A stretch of 64,000 nucleotides of DNA from Mycobacterium stomatepiae. GTDB taxonomy: Bacteria > Actinomycetota > Actinomycetes > Mycobacteriales > Mycobacteriaceae. The stretch is taken from the NCBI RefSeq assembly GCF_010731715.1, contig NZ_AP022587.1:5208001-5272000 (forward strand), in the 5' to 3' direction. The notes below the pieces were generated by a model, which made no database searches, was not told where the DNA came from, and saw only the letters and a list, made by a program, of their open reading frames with translations. The position numbers were made by a program, and so were the translations under genes. Of the stretch, positions 17,583-26,826 are shown piece by piece; position 1 is the stretch's first letter, and each line of letters begins with the position of its first letter.

Positions 17583-19865
17583 CTAGACCCCCGCGCGGAC
17601 TTGCTGTGCGGCGGCGACCATGTTCTGCAGCGACGCGCTCACCTCGTCGGTGTTGCGCGTCTTGAGCCCGCAGTCGGGGTTGACCCACAGCCGTTCCGCC
17701 GGAACTGCCCGCAGCGCGGCCCGTAGCGACTCGGCCATCTCGCCCTTGCTCGGCACCCGCGGCGAGTGGATGTCGTAGACGCCCGGGCCCACGCTGTTGG
17801 CGAACCCGACCGAGTTCAGGTCGTCCAGCACCTCCATGTGCGAGCGGGCGGCCTCGATCGACGTCACGTCGGCGTCCAGGTCTGCGATCGCGCCGATCAC
17901 CTCCCCGAACTCCGAGTAGCAAAGGTGCGTGTGGATCTGCGTCGAGTCGGCGACTCCGGAGGTGGCCAGCCGGAAAGAGCCGACCGCCCAACGCAAGTAG
18001 TCGTCCTGATCGGCGCGGCGCAGCGGCAAAAGCTCGCGCAGCGCGGGCTCATCGACCTGGATCACCGCGATGCCGGCCGACTGCAAATCCACCGTCTCGT
18101 CGCGGATGGCCAGTGCCACCTGGTTGGCCGTCTCGTCCAATGGCTGGTCGTCCCGAACGAACGACCACGCCAGGATCGTCACCGGGCCGGTCAACATGCC
18201 CTTGACCGGCTTGTCGGTCAGGGACTGCGCGTACTTGGCCCACTCCACCGTCATCGGCTGCTGGCGGATCACGTCACCGTAGAGGACCGGCGGTCGCACG
18301 CAGCGGCTGCCGTAGGACTGCACCCAGCCGTTCTTGGTGGCGAAGAAGCCGTCCAGCTGCTCGGCGAAGTACTGCACCATGTCGTTGCGCTCCGGCTCGC
18401 CGTGCACCAGCACGTCGAGGCCGAGTTGCTCCTGCAGCTTGATGACGTCGGAAATCTCCTCCTTCATCCGCCGGTCGTACTCGGCTTCATCGACCCCACC
18501 GCCGACCAGCGCGGCCCGCGCCTTCCGGATCTCGACGGTCTGCGGGAACGACCCGATCGTCGTGGTCGGCAACGGCGGCAGGTGCAGCCGCTCCGCCTGG
18601 GTGGTTCGCCGTTGTGCGGCGTCGCCGCGATGCACGCCGGACGCCAGGATCGAATCGAGCCGGGTCCGGAGTCCGTCGTTGTGCAGCCGTGGGTCACTCG
18701 TGCGCGAGGCGGCGGCGGCGTTGGAGGCCGCGATCTCCTCGGCAATGTCCTTCGACAAGGCGTCGCGACCGTCCCGCAGCGCGCGAGCCAGCGTCACCAC
18801 CTCGGCGACCTTCTCCTGACCGAACGCCAGCCAGCTGCGCAGCGCGTCATCCAGGCCGGTCTCGGGCTCCAGCGAGTACGGCACGTGCAGAGTCGAGCAT
18901 GAGGTCGAAACCGCAACGCTTCCAGCCGAACCCAGCAGGTTCGTCAGCTTGCCGAGTGCCGCCTGCAGGTCGGTGCGCCAGATATTGCGTCCGTCGACCA
19001 CGCCGGCCACCAGGATCTTGTTCGCCAGCTCGGGGACCGCGGCCAGCGCGGTGTCGGCGCCGTAGACGAGGTCGACGCCGATCGCCTCGACCGGTGTGCG
19101 GGCCAGCGCTCCCAACGAGTCGCCGGGGTCACCGAAGTAGGTGGCGACGCAGATGGCCGGCCGGTTGCTCAGCTTGCCCAGCGCGTTGTAGACCGCCTCG
19201 GCCAGCGCAGGTGCGTCCGGAGAGATGTCGGTGACCAGCGCCGGTTCGTCGATCTGCACCCACTGCGCGCCATTGTCGGCCAGCAGGCCCAGCAGCTCGG
19301 AGTAGATCGGCACGAGCTCCTGCAGCCGGTCGATCGGCGCGCCGCCGCCGTTGACGCCCTTGCTCAGCAGCAGGAAGGTGACCGGGCCGATCACGACCGG
19401 TCGTGCCGGAATCCCTTGCTCGAGAGCCTCTTTCAGCTCGGAGACCACCTTGTGCGGGTTCAGGGTGAACTTCGTCGCGGGCTCGATCTCGGGAACGATG
19501 TAGTGGTAGTTGGTGTCGAACCACTTGGTCATCTCCAGCGGCGCGACATCGGAGTTGCCGCGCGCCGCGGCGAAATAGCGGTCCAGATCGTCGGGAACCT
19601 GTGCGGCCCGGAGCGGCAACGCGCCGAGCATGACCGCGGTGTCGAGCACCTGGTCGTAGTAGGAGAAGGTGTTCACCGGTACCGAGTCCAGGCCGGCGTC
19701 GGCCAGGCTTTTCCACGTGTCGCGGCGCAGGGTCGCGGCGACGCTTTCGAGTTCGGATCGGCTGGTCCGGCCTTTCCAGTAGCCCTCGGTCGCGCGTTTG
19801 AGTTCGCGGTTCGGGCCGATCCGTGGGGAGCCGACAATTGTTGCGGTAAACGCTTGGGGTGTCAC
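17583..19865 (-). CDS. metE: Cobalamin-independent methionine synthase MetE
   Basis: Transfers a methyl group from methyltetrahydropteroyl-triglutamate to homocysteine to form methionine without vitamin B12. The 760-aa length equals the family norm (Rv1133c about 759). The N-terminal domain opens with [17 protein letters not shown], and the C-terminal barrel has [36 protein letters not shown], the THLCYSEF zinc-ligand segment and [10 protein letters not shown]. The start is GTG with GAAGGA upstream. A cobalamin riboswitch lies in the 400-bp leader, so B12 should repress it in favour of MetH. Confidence 0.96.
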   Translation of the reverse strand: MTPQAFTATIVGSPRIGPNRELKRATEGYWKGRTSRSELESVAATLRRDTWKSLADAGLDSVPVNTFSYYDQVLDTAVMLGALPLRAAQVPDDLDRYFAAARGNSDVAPLEMTKWFDTNYHYIVPEIEPATKFTLNPHKVVSELKEALEQGIPARPVVIGPVTFLLLSKGVNGGGAPIDRLQELVPIYSELLGLLADNGAQWVQIDEPALVTDISPDAPALAEAVYNALGKLSNRPAICVATYFGDPGDSLGALARTPVEAIGVDLVYGADTALAAVPELANKILVAGVVDGRNIWRTDLQAALGKLTNLLGSAGSVAVSTSCSTLHVPYSLEPETGLDDALRSWLAFGQEKVAEVVTLARALRDGRDALSKDIAEEIAASNAAAASRTSDPRLHNDGLRTRLDSILASGVHRGDAAQRRTTQAERLHLPPLPTTTIGSFPQTVEIRKARAALVGGGVDEAEYDRRMKEEISDVIKLQEQLGLDVLVHGEPERNDMVQYFAEQLDGFFATKNGWVQSYGSRCVRPPVLYGDVIRQQPMTVEWAKYAQSLTDKPVKGMLTGPVTILAWSFVRDDQPLDETANQVALAIRDETVDLQSAGIAVIQVDEPALRELLPLRRADQDDYLRWAVGSFRLATSGVADSTQIHTHLCYSEFGEVIGAIADLDADVTSIEAARSHMEVLDDLNSVGFANSVGPGVYDIHSPRVPSKGEMAESLRAALRAVPAERLWVNPDCGLKTRNTDEVSASLQNMVAAAQQVRAGV

Positions 19866-20004
19866 GATATTCGTCCTTCAATCAGCGTGGTGGTCACCGC
19901 CAGCGGACGTGCAGCTGAGCCGTTCGCGGTACGCACATCAGTACCCACCACAACGGCTGCAGCCTAACGCCCATTCCACGAGGCGATGAGCCGCCGGACG
20001 CGGC

Positions 20005-20245
20005 GCGCCCGGCACAACTGGCAGGTCTCCGGACTCGCAGGCGCGCACTCAGGTGGTGCTCCTAGTGGCCGTCGCTTCCCAGTCTTCGGGCGGACCCGGT
20101 GACCAGTGCTTGCCAAAAACTCTGACGGCGGTCGTTCCTGCATACCGTTGCGGGACAGTCCCGGATTCTCACCGGGTTCCCTCTCGCGAAGCGTTACTCA
20201 CGTTGCTTCGCTCGATGCCCGCGCCGCGGGTGCGGCGCGGGCAAA
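20005..20245 (-). ncRNA. Cobalamin (B12) riboswitch upstream of metE
   Basis: On the minus strand the leader holds the conserved core in order: GGGAACCCGGTGAGAATCC then GGGACTGTCCCGCAACGGT (20144-20181), and a downstream B12 box with GGAGACCTGCCAGTTG (20016-20036). These match the adenosylcobalamin riboswitch consensus. A perfect GCGAAGC/GCTTCGC stem lies just 5' of the core. The ends are approximate. Mycobacterial metE is known to be under such a switch; about 140 bases between the box and metE can act as expression platform. The rest of the 19,866-20,267 gap shows nothing else I can name. Confidence 0.9.
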
Positions 20246-20267
20246 CCAGCTGCGAGATGGAGTTTAG

Positions 20268-20921
20268 TCAGCCTTTCAGCGCCTGCGCGATCGGGATGTC
20301 GCCATTGTTGAATTCGATCGTTCGCCGGATGGTCGAATCGTCGGCCAGCACGGCAGCCACGACGAGCGCGACGTCGGCGCGCGACACGGAACCATTTTCG
20401 GCGCCGTGCGCCGGCCCGATCGCGATCCGCCCGGACGCCTCGTCCAGGGTGAGCCGCCCGGGACCCAGCACCGTCCAGTCGAGATCACTGGCCCGCAGGT
20501 GCTCGTCGGCGGCGGCCTTGGCCTCCGCGTAGGCGAAGAACGGATCATCCTGCGGTACACCATGATTCGGGCCAGCGCCGAAGTAGGAGACCATCACAAA
20601 CCGCTTGACGCCGGCCTGGGCGGCGGCATCGATCACCCGGATCGCCGCGTCACGGTCGACGGCATGCGTACGCGCCGGGTTGCCGCCACCCGCGCCGGCG
20701 GAGAAGACGACCGCGTCGTGCCCCGCCAGCAGCTCGGCCAACGCGTTCGTGTCGAGCTGCTCGATATCGGCGACCACCGGTTTGGCGCCGGTGGCGGCGA
20801 CGTCGTCGCAGTGGGCGGGATTGCGGAGGACCGAGCTCACCTCGTCTGCGCGCTCGGTCAGGATTCGAGCCAGGTGCAGCGCGACCTTGCCGTGGCCGCC
20901 GATGATGATGATCCGTGCCAT
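20268..20921 (-). CDS. NAD(P)-binding SDR / NmrA-like protein
   Basis: A 217-aa atypical short-chain dehydrogenase. It has the Rossmann motif IIIIGGHGKVALHLARIL, a GHDAVVFSAGAGGG strand and AYAEAKAAADEHLRAS, where Tyr and Lys occupy the usual YxxxK positions. Members of this group act as NAD(P)H sensors or flavin reductases. It lies 52 bp after a TetR gene on the same strand, so the two probably form an operon, with the metE riboswitch downstream. Confidence 0.8.
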   Translation of the reverse strand: MARIIIIGGHGKVALHLARILTERADEVSSVLRNPAHCDDVAATGAKPVVADIEQLDTNALAELLAGHDAVVFSAGAGGGNPARTHAVDRDAAIRVIDAAAQAGVKRFVMVSYFGAGPNHGVPQDDPFFAYAEAKAAADEHLRASDLDWTVLGPGRLTLDEASGRIAIGPAHGAENGSVSRADVALVVAAVLADDSTIRRTIEFNNGDIPIAQALKG

Positions 20922-20973
20922 ATTCCCGACCGTACGCGTCGCAGCAGCCGCGCCGGTTGCGCGGCGGCCCAGG

Positions 20974-21534
20974 TCACGGGTTTCGTAGCCCCTCGATCGC
21001 GAGCTCCATGATCCGTTTGGCCTGCCGTTTCCCCTCCGTTCTCGCCCCGGTCCGCCACAGAAAACTCATCAGCAGCAGAACGTCCGCGGGGTCGAGGTCC
21101 GATCGCAGCGAGCCGTCGCTTATGCAGGCATCGAGCAGCTGGCCGACGGCAGCCACTATGGGCGCATACGTTTCGTCGATTGCGTCCTGTAGCGCCGCAC
21201 TGTGTAGTGCGTCGCCCAGCCCATGTTTGAGGCGCACGTAGTCGGCGAGTTTCTGGAACCAGAGGCGGAATGCATCAAGCGGTGAGTGGGCCTGCAGCAA
21301 TTTGGAGACCGAACCGACCAGTCGTTCGACATCGTGCCGGTATACGGCGAGGATCAACGCTTCCCGGGTGGGGAAGTGGCGGTACAGCGTTCCCGCCCCG
21401 ACGCCTGCGCGTTTCGCGATCTCGTTGAGCGATGTCGTGCCCGAGTCGGCGAATGCATCGTGCGCCACCTCGATGATGTGTTCGCGATTGCGCACGGCGT
21501 CGGCGCGAATCGGGGTAGCGCTGTCGTCTGCCAC
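20974..21534 (-). CDS. TetR family transcriptional regulator
   Basis: A 186-aa regulator. The N-terminal helix-turn-helix is clear: IIEVAHDAFADSGTTSLNEI then AKRAGVGAGTLYRHFPTREALI. The C-terminal ligand domain is of the TetR_C type seen in small repressors of this length. A palindrome at 21585-21597 lies 51 bp upstream and is a likely autoregulatory operator. The downstream NmrA-like gene is a plausible target, as is the aldo-keto reductase whose promoter carries related GGAGA/TCTCC sites. Confidence 0.88.
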   Translation of the reverse strand: MADDSATPIRADAVRNREHIIEVAHDAFADSGTTSLNEIAKRAGVGAGTLYRHFPTREALILAVYRHDVERLVGSVSKLLQAHSPLDAFRLWFQKLADYVRLKHGLGDALHSAALQDAIDETYAPIVAAVGQLLDACISDGSLRSDLDPADVLLLMSFLWRTGARTEGKRQAKRIMELAIEGLRNP

Positions 21535-21584
21535 GGACCGGCACCTCCTTGGTCGGCGACGTTCGCCCTGCTGCGAGCATAAGT

Positions 21585-21597
21585 GGAGACCGTCTCC
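21585..21597. promoter_or_regulatory. Palindrome GGAGAC-c-GTCTCC upstream of tetR
   Basis: Perfect 6-bp arms with a one-base centre lie between the tetR start (21534) and the stop of the preceding trpB2-like gene (21600). Size and location fit a TetR operator. The GGAGA/TCTCC arms recur at 24136-24181. Confidence 0.5.
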
Positions 21598-21599
21598 GG

Positions 21600-22897
21600 T
21601 TAGCCGTCGGACAGACGGTCGTGGAAGTAATCCTCGTAGGCCGCCAAGTCGAGCAGGCCGTGGCCCGAGTAGTTGAACAGGATGACGGTTTCTTGTTGGG
21701 CGCTGCGCGCGGCCAGCGCCGCGTCGATCACGCCTCGAATCGCATGCCCGGTCTCCGGCGCCGGGACCATGCCCTCGGTGCGCGCGAACCGCACGGCCGC
21801 CTCGAGCACGGATCGTTGTGGGTAGGCGACGGCTTCAATCCAGCCGTGTTGCAAAGGTTTGACACGATCGGGGCCGCGCCATGGTAACGCAGTCCGCCGG
21901 CGTGCTGAACCGGCGGAACAAAGTCGCGTCCGATCGAGTACATCCATAGCCGCGGTGTCAGCCCGGCGGTGTCACCGTATTCGTAGCGCAGCTGGCCCTT
22001 CGTCAAGGTCGGACACGATCGCGGTTCGACGGCCACCAGGCGGGGCCTGCCTCCTTCGGTGACGCCTGATTGCAGAAACGGCAGGGCCAGACCCGCGAAG
22101 TTCGAGCCGCCGCCGCACGAACCGACGATGACGTCGGGACTGCCCTCGCCCGCGAGACGCAGTTGGTCCTGTGCCTCCAGCCCGATGACGGTCTGATGGA
22201 GCAGGACGTGGTTTAGCACAGAGCCGAGCGCATAGTGAGTATCCGGGTCCCCGAGTGCCTCCTCGACGGCTTCACTGATGGCTATCCCGAGCGAACCGGG
22301 GGTGTCGGGATCGCGTTGCCTGGCCGATCTTCCCGCCTCGGTCGTCGAGGACGGGCTGGCGATCACCTCGGCGCCCCAGGTCTCCATCAGGACGCGGCGA
22401 TACGGCTTTTGCCGGTGCGACGCATCCACCATGAAGACACGGCAATTCAGGTCGAAGAATTGACAGGCCATCGACAACGCGCTACCCCATTGTCCCGCAC
22501 CGGTTTCGGTGGTGATTCGGCAGATGCCTTCGGCTTTGCTGTAGTACGCCTGCGCGACAGCAGTATTGGCCTTATGCGAACCGGCCGGCGACACCGACTC
22601 GTCCTTGAAATAGATCCGGGCGGGGGTTTCCAGTGCACGTTCGAGACGCATGGCACGCACCAATGGGGTGGGACGCCAAAGCCTTAAGATATCGAGCACT
22701 TCACCCGGCACGTCGATCCAGGGTTGGGCGGACATCTCCTGTTCGATCAAGGCGGCGGGAAAAATCGCGCGAAGATCGTCGCGGTCAGCCTCCCGATCGA
22801 GGACCGGATGCTGCGGTGGTGGGAGTGGCATGGGAAGGCGGGACGCCACGTTGAACCATGCCGTTGGGATATCTTCGGGTTTGAGCACATAACGCAA
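21600..22897 (-). pseudogene. Frameshifted TrpB2-like PLP enzyme (tryptophan synthase beta, type 2)
   Basis: From TTG 22897 the product follows the TrpB2 family: RPTPLVRAMRLERAL, the PLP-lysine motif PAGSHKANTA, TTETGAGQWGSALS, and the phosphate loop VGSCGGGSNFAG. After [15 protein letters not shown] the frame is lost. The true C terminus ([10 protein letters not shown] ... [19 protein letters not shown]) continues one frame over to the TAA at 21600-21602. Restoring one base near the AAA run at 21853-21855 rejoins the parts (about 432 aa). Without repair, the frame-shifted product keeps the PLP lysine but has about 43 wrong residues and lacks the C terminus. TrpB2 enzymes make tryptophan from indole and (phospho)serine. 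It lies next to a TetR gene. Confidence 0.8.
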
Positions 22898-22975
22898 TGT
22901 GTTGGTTTCCCTTCGAATCGAACGCTTCAGACCGATGCCGAAGTAAACACCTTTGCGGCCGAAATGCGTTCACAC

Positions 22976-22987
22976 TGCACAAGTGCA
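22976..22987. promoter_or_regulatory. Short palindrome TGCAC-AA-GTGCA upstream of trpB2-like gene
   Basis: Perfect 5-bp arms with a two-base centre, about 80 bp upstream of the TTG start at 22897. It is a possible operator; with arms this short, chance occurrence cannot be excluded. Confidence 0.25.
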
Positions 22988-23059
22988 TGCCCAACGCGAC
23001 AACGAAGCCGGCGATCGCGGTCGCACCGCGTGTTCGTCGTGTTCGCTTTCGCCGAATCG

Positions 23060-24109
23060 CTATCCGGCAGTGGACAATTGCGGTATTTGCGCCATTATCG
23101 CCTGCGCTAGCCTGTCATCCGAGATGCCCTGGAAGTCGTAGCGTGGCGTGTACGGCGCCTGCAGTTTCTGCATTTCGGCTTCGGTGAGGTGGAGCTCGAG
23201 GGAGGCGATCGCGTCGTCGATCTGGCCGACATTGCTAGCTCCGACAATGGGCGCTGTCACCACCGGTTGGGCGCGCAGCCAGGCCAGCGCCACCTGGGCG
23301 CGGCTGACGTCGTGCTCCGCAGCGACGGAGCCGACGGCGTCGACGATGGCCTTGTCGGAGCCGTTATCACCAGCGGCATACAGCATGTCGGCGAATCCGT
23401 CATTCGACGACCGTGCGGTGGCTTTGGCGTCCCGCCACGATCGGGCGAGCCTGCCGCGCCCCAACGGACTCCAGACGATGGTGCCAACACCCTCGTCGAG
23501 GCAGAGCGGGATCATCTCGCGTTCCTCCTCGCGGGCCAACAAATTGTAGTGGTTCTGCATCGAGACGAATCGCGCCCAGCCGTTGGCCCGCTGCAGATGG
23601 AGGGCCTTGGAAAACTCCCAGGCCGGCATCGACGACGCACCGAGATAGCGGACCTTTCCGACCTTGACCAGGTCATGCAGGGCCTCGAGAGTTTCCTCCA
23701 ACGGGGTGGTGTGATCGTTTCGGTGAATCTGATAGAGGTCGACGTAATCGGTGCCTAATCTGCGCAGCGAATGGTCGATCTCGGTCATGATTGCCTTGCG
23801 GCTCAAGCCTGTTCCGTTCGGTCCCGAACGCATCGGGTGTCTCAGCTTGGTCGCGATGACAACGTCGTCCCGGTTGGCGTAGTCGCGTAGGGCACGGCCC
23901 AGGATCTCTTCACTGCTTCCCTGCGAATACATGTTAGCGGTATCGAAGAAGTTGATCCCGGCTTCGATTGCGTGTCTGATCAAGGGCCGCGACTGGTCTT
24001 CGGGCAGCGACCACACGGGATGTCCGCGCCGGGGATCGCCGTACGTCATGGCACCAATTGCGTTGGGAGACACGTCTAATCCCGATTTGCCCAGCTTGAT
24101 GTAATACAA
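23060..24109 (-). CDS. Aldo/keto reductase
   Basis: A 349-aa NADPH-dependent reductase when started at TTG 24109, which has GGGAG six bases upstream; a longer frame to 24280 has no support and runs through the inverted repeat. The catalytic tetrad is visible: Asp and Tyr in FFDTANMYSQGSSEEILGRA, Lys in VIATKLRH and His in LYQIHRND. The cofactor-binding end PIVGASNVGQIDDAIASLEL is typical of the YajO/Tas-like AKR branch. The substrate is unknown. Its promoter region holds a striking pair of inverted sites. Confidence 0.88.
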   Translation of the reverse strand: MYYIKLGKSGLDVSPNAIGAMTYGDPRRGHPVWSLPEDQSRPLIRHAIEAGINFFDTANMYSQGSSEEILGRALRDYANRDDVVIATKLRHPMRSGPNGTGLSRKAIMTEIDHSLRRLGTDYVDLYQIHRNDHTTPLEETLEALHDLVKVGKVRYLGASSMPAWEFSKALHLQRANGWARFVSMQNHYNLLAREEEREMIPLCLDEGVGTIVWSPLGRGRLARSWRDAKATARSSNDGFADMLYAAGDNGSDKAIVDAVGSVAAEHDVSRAQVALAWLRAQPVVTAPIVGASNVGQIDDAIASLELHLTEAEMQKLQAPYTPRYDFQGISDDRLAQAIMAQIPQLSTAG

Positions 24110-24135
24110 GGCCCACTCCCGCCCGAGGCTCTTAG

Positions 24136-24181
24136 CGGAGAGTTCTCCGCTACTGCCGCGAAAGTACCGGAGAACTCTCCG
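24136..24181. promoter_or_regulatory. Paired 14-bp inverted operators upstream of the aldo/keto reductase
   Basis: CGGAGAGTTCTCCG (24136-24149) and CGGAGAACTCTCCG (24168-24181) are exact reverse complements of each other. Each is itself a near-perfect palindrome (six-base arms, two-base centre). Their centres are 32 bp apart, about three helical turns, so two regulator dimers could bind the same DNA face. They could alternatively form a 14-bp RNA hairpin in the leader. The first site ends 27 bp before the chosen start. Confidence 0.6.
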
Positions 24182-24305
24182 GTTGGCAAAAGCAGTCGAT
24201 GGCGTCACCGAGACACGAACCGCATGACGGTGGCCCGCACGGCATTGCGCCGGCTCGGCGACCTGGCGGCGCGAGATCAAATCGCCCGGTGGTCGGGCGC
24301 GATGA

Positions 24306-25148
24306 TTACAGCTTGACTTTGCCCATGATCAGGTCGATCAGCGGCTTACCCGGTGCGTACGACCCGGTCACCGATGCCATCGTGTGTCCGGTGTCCACCA
24401 GCAGCGTGACGCCGCTGACGCCACTGGCGGCCTCGCTGTTCAGGAACGCCATGACGTCGCCCATCTGCTCCGGGGTGTGCACCTTGGAGCCGGTCTCGTC
24501 GCGGTAGTCCTGGGCGAAGGAGAGCCACAGGTCCGCGTTGGCCTGGGCCAGCGGGGTATCGGTCGGGCCGGGACAGATCGCGTTGATGCGAATGCCCTTC
24601 TTTAGCAGGGGGTATCCCTGGTTGGCCACGTAGGCGTTGATGATCTTCTTGCTGGTGCCGTAGTGGATGATGCCCTCGGCCTCGTGGGCCTGCGACCAGG
24701 CCACGGCGGCCGCATAGTCCGGCGTGGCCAGGAACTCGTTGATCAGGTCCAGGTCGTTCTCCCAGCCCATGCCGGCAACCGAGGAGATGAAGCAGATGGC
24801 CGAGCCGTTGGGTAGCTGGTTGTTCTCCAGCAGCCGGTCGATCAGGTGGCGGTGGCCGATGAAGTTGATCTTCAACAGGTCGGTCGTTCCGTCGGCGACA
24901 CCGGCGGCCGAGAACAGAGCGTGGATTGGGCCCTCGACCTGCCCCAACGCGGTGTCGATCGAGGCGGGGTCGCGCAGGTCCACCTGTACCGCCTGGGCAA
25001 CGTCGTAGTCCACCGGCGCGTAGTCCAACACGATGACTTCGGCTCCGAGTTCCGCCGCCGCCTTGGCCGCCGCAGCGCCCATGCCGGTCGCCCCGCCGAC
25101 AACGAGTGCGCGCTTACCGTCGTAGCGCAACCGATCGACAATGGTCAT
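24306..25148 (-). CDS. SDR family oxidoreductase (hydroxysteroid / coniferyl-alcohol dehydrogenase-like)
   Basis: A 280-aa short-chain dehydrogenase. I chose ATG 25148 with GAAGGGG upstream. The NAD-binding motif GGATGMGAAAAK, the SAAG strand, the CFISSVAG motif (catalytic Ser) and HYGTSK (catalytic Tyr and Lys) are intact. The GRINAICPGPTDTPL-type segment (RINAICPGPTDTPL) and overall layout resemble 3-alpha-hydroxysteroid and coniferyl-alcohol dehydrogenases, which oxidise a secondary or benzylic alcohol. It lies about 100 bp downstream of the tandem-TetR gene, so it is a likely target of that regulator. Confidence 0.85.
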   Translation of the reverse strand: MTIVDRLRYDGKRALVVGGATGMGAAAAKAAAELGAEVIVLDYAPVDYDVAQAVQVDLRDPASIDTALGQVEGPIHALFSAAGVADGTTDLLKINFIGHRHLIDRLLENNQLPNGSAICFISSVAGMGWENDLDLINEFLATPDYAAAVAWSQAHEAEGIIHYGTSKKIINAYVANQGYPLLKKGIRINAICPGPTDTPLAQANADLWLSFAQDYRDETGSKVHTPEQMGDVMAFLNSEAASGVSGVTLLVDTGHTMASVTGSYAPGKPLIDLIMGKVKL

Positions 25149-25176
25149 GGAAATCCCCTTCTCGGATAATGCCAAC

Positions 25177-25211
25177 GCGGTTCTAACCGCTCAACTGTAT
25201 GGGTAACAGTT
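25177..25211. promoter_or_regulatory. Two dyads in the SDR promoter region
   Basis: GCGGTT-ct-AACCGC (25177-25190) is a perfect 14-bp palindrome. AACTGT ... ACAGTT (25193-25198 and 25206-25211, 7-base centre) follows immediately, and includes TAACAGTTA. They lie 29 bp and more upstream of the SDR start at 25148. Such dyads suggest operators. The sequence ATTTGGTTCAATA just beyond resembles the TTGnnCAA sites elsewhere in the cluster, but with a three-base centre. Confidence 0.45.
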
Positions 25212-25251
25212 ATTTGGTTCAATACCGGGCTCGGTTTAAATGACGCTGCTT

Positions 25252-26562
25252 CTACTTGCCGCGCCCGGCTACACCGCGCAACACGGTGTCACGGATGTGC
25301 ACCAGCGCCGGTCGCTTGCCGATTTCGCGCAGAATGTTCTCCGGGATCCACTGCAGCCCGATGACGCAGCGCGCCAGCATCGCGGTGGACGGAGCGTCGA
25401 TGCGGATCTCGCCGGAGCGGATCCCTTCGGAGAGCAGGGATTTCATCTGTCGCAGCCGGGTGGGATACGACCAGCCCGGATTGGCGGTCGGCGGTGATTG
25501 CCGCATCCATGCCAACTGAATCCGGAATTCGTCGGAGAATCGGTCCAGCGCGTTGACGTTGATCCAGCTCAGCGCGTCCAGCTTCTCGACCGGCGTGGCA
25601 TCTGAGCGCAGCACGCTGACCCATCCGGCCTCGACCTTCTGCCCGAACGACACCATGATCGAGTCGAGAAGTTCGTCCTTGGAGCCGATCACCCGATAGA
25701 CGGTGCCGGTGCCAAGCCCCGCCGCCGACGCGATGTCGCGAATCGTGGTGGCCTCATAACCTTTGCGACCGAATTCGGTTCGTGCCACCGCACGGACATG
25801 GGCGGCCTTGTCGCTGGGATCGGCGTCGCTGTCGTCGGCCCACGATTCGATCACCGCGCTGGCGGCCGCGAAGGCGTTGGACCGATCCAGCGCCGCATCG
25901 GTGGGTGGCCGGGCCGCCAACCCTTGCAAGATGATTCGGCACAGCAGCTCTGCCACCTGGTCGGGCGCGGAGTTGTGGCGCATGACGTCGAGCCCGACCT
26001 GCAGCATGGTCTGGCAGATGCGGTCGGCCAGCGTGGGGAGGTCGATGTCGGGTTTGATGTAGCCGCTCCAGCGGCCTGCACGCAGCGTTTGCACCATCGC
26101 CTCTTGCACCGCGACGGACTGCTGCCGGGTCAGATTCATCAATTCCGGGTCCGCGCTCGGTCCCTCGTAGAACGACATCTGCAGCGCGGCCCGATGCTGC
26201 ACGGCACAGTTGGCGACCGCCGACCCCAGCTCGATGATTTTCGCGGCGGCCGGTCGCGAATCGGCGTCGTCCAACCTCGCCTTGGCGTTTTCCCCAATGC
26301 GGTGCAGATCGTCTTGATAGCGGCGGATCAGCTCGATCAGGATCGCTTCTTTGGATTCGAAGTGGTGATACAGGCTCCCGGGCAGAATGCCCGCCGCGTC
26401 GGCGATCTCCTGCAACGAGGTGCGCAATCCCGAGGACGCGATCAAAGACGCGGCGGTCTGCAGGATCTCGGTGCGACGCGTCCCGGAGTCGTCGTTGCCG
26501 GCCTGATCCAGACGATCGGCCGTTGCCCGCTTGCCCTTAGCCAAGGTCTCGGCTTTGGCCAT
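25252..26562 (-). CDS. Tandem-domain TetR regulator (Mce3R-like)
   Basis: A 436-aa protein holding two complete TetR repressors in one chain. The first DNA-binding domain is near residues 30-80 (ILQTAASLIASSGLRTSLQE ... GILPGSLYHHFESKEAIL). The second starts near residue 245 (AVARTEFGRKGYEATTIRDI ... GLGTGTVYRVIGSKDELL), each followed by its own ligand domain. Among mycobacteria the known protein with this layout is Mce3R (Rv1963c, about 406 aa), which represses mce3 and lipid-catabolic genes including a fadE pair. Here too an acyl-CoA dehydrogenase pair lies next door. Orthology is not claimed. Confidence 0.85.
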   Translation of the reverse strand: MAKAETLAKGKRATADRLDQAGNDDSGTRRTEILQTAASLIASSGLRTSLQEIADAAGILPGSLYHHFESKEAILIELIRRYQDDLHRIGENAKARLDDADSRPAAAKIIELGSAVANCAVQHRAALQMSFYEGPSADPELMNLTRQQSVAVQEAMVQTLRAGRWSGYIKPDIDLPTLADRICQTMLQVGLDVMRHNSAPDQVAELLCRIILQGLAARPPTDAALDRSNAFAAASAVIESWADDSDADPSDKAAHVRAVARTEFGRKGYEATTIRDIASAAGLGTGTVYRVIGSKDELLDSIMVSFGQKVEAGWVSVLRSDATPVEKLDALSWINVNALDRFSDEFRIQLAWMRQSPPTANPGWSYPTRLRQMKSLLSEGIRSGEIRIDAPSTAMLARCVIGLQWIPENILREIGKRPALVHIRDTVLRGVAGRGK

Positions 26563-26652
26563 GGCTAACGGTGCGCATACCGAGAGGACTGCGACCGGGC
26601 CAAGCTGCGCATCCGTCCTCCTGCCGAACCAAATCTTTGTTAGAGGTTATCA

Positions 26653-26664
26653 GATTGCCCAATC
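26653..26664. promoter_or_regulatory. Palindrome GATTG-CC-CAATC upstream of the tandem TetR gene
   Basis: Perfect 5-bp arms with a two-base centre, about 90 bp upstream of the regulator start at 26562. The core TTGnnCAA is shared with the two sites near 29,126 and 29,241 in the promoter region of the dehydrogenase and norD genes. This suggests a common operator, by inference only. The rest of 26,563-26,826 shows no convincing gene. Confidence 0.45.
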
Positions 26665-26826
26665 GGAAACCCGGCTCAAATGCGCTGCTAACAGCGGTGA
26701 CAACCCATTTTAAGGTCCTGGAGTCCGGGGCCGCCCCACCTGTCCAGCCCGACCACCAGCCAGCGCCGGGCCTGCGAGTCCGAGCCGTAGCGGAACGGGT
26801 GGCGGTCGGCAGGTATTCGATATCCA

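Noticed and set aside
26680..26826. Possible small gene right after the small acyl-CoA dehydrogenase (TGATG at 26,824)
   Set aside because: Both candidate frames are low-information, Arg/Gly/Trp rich and without a family; no support beyond the overlap.
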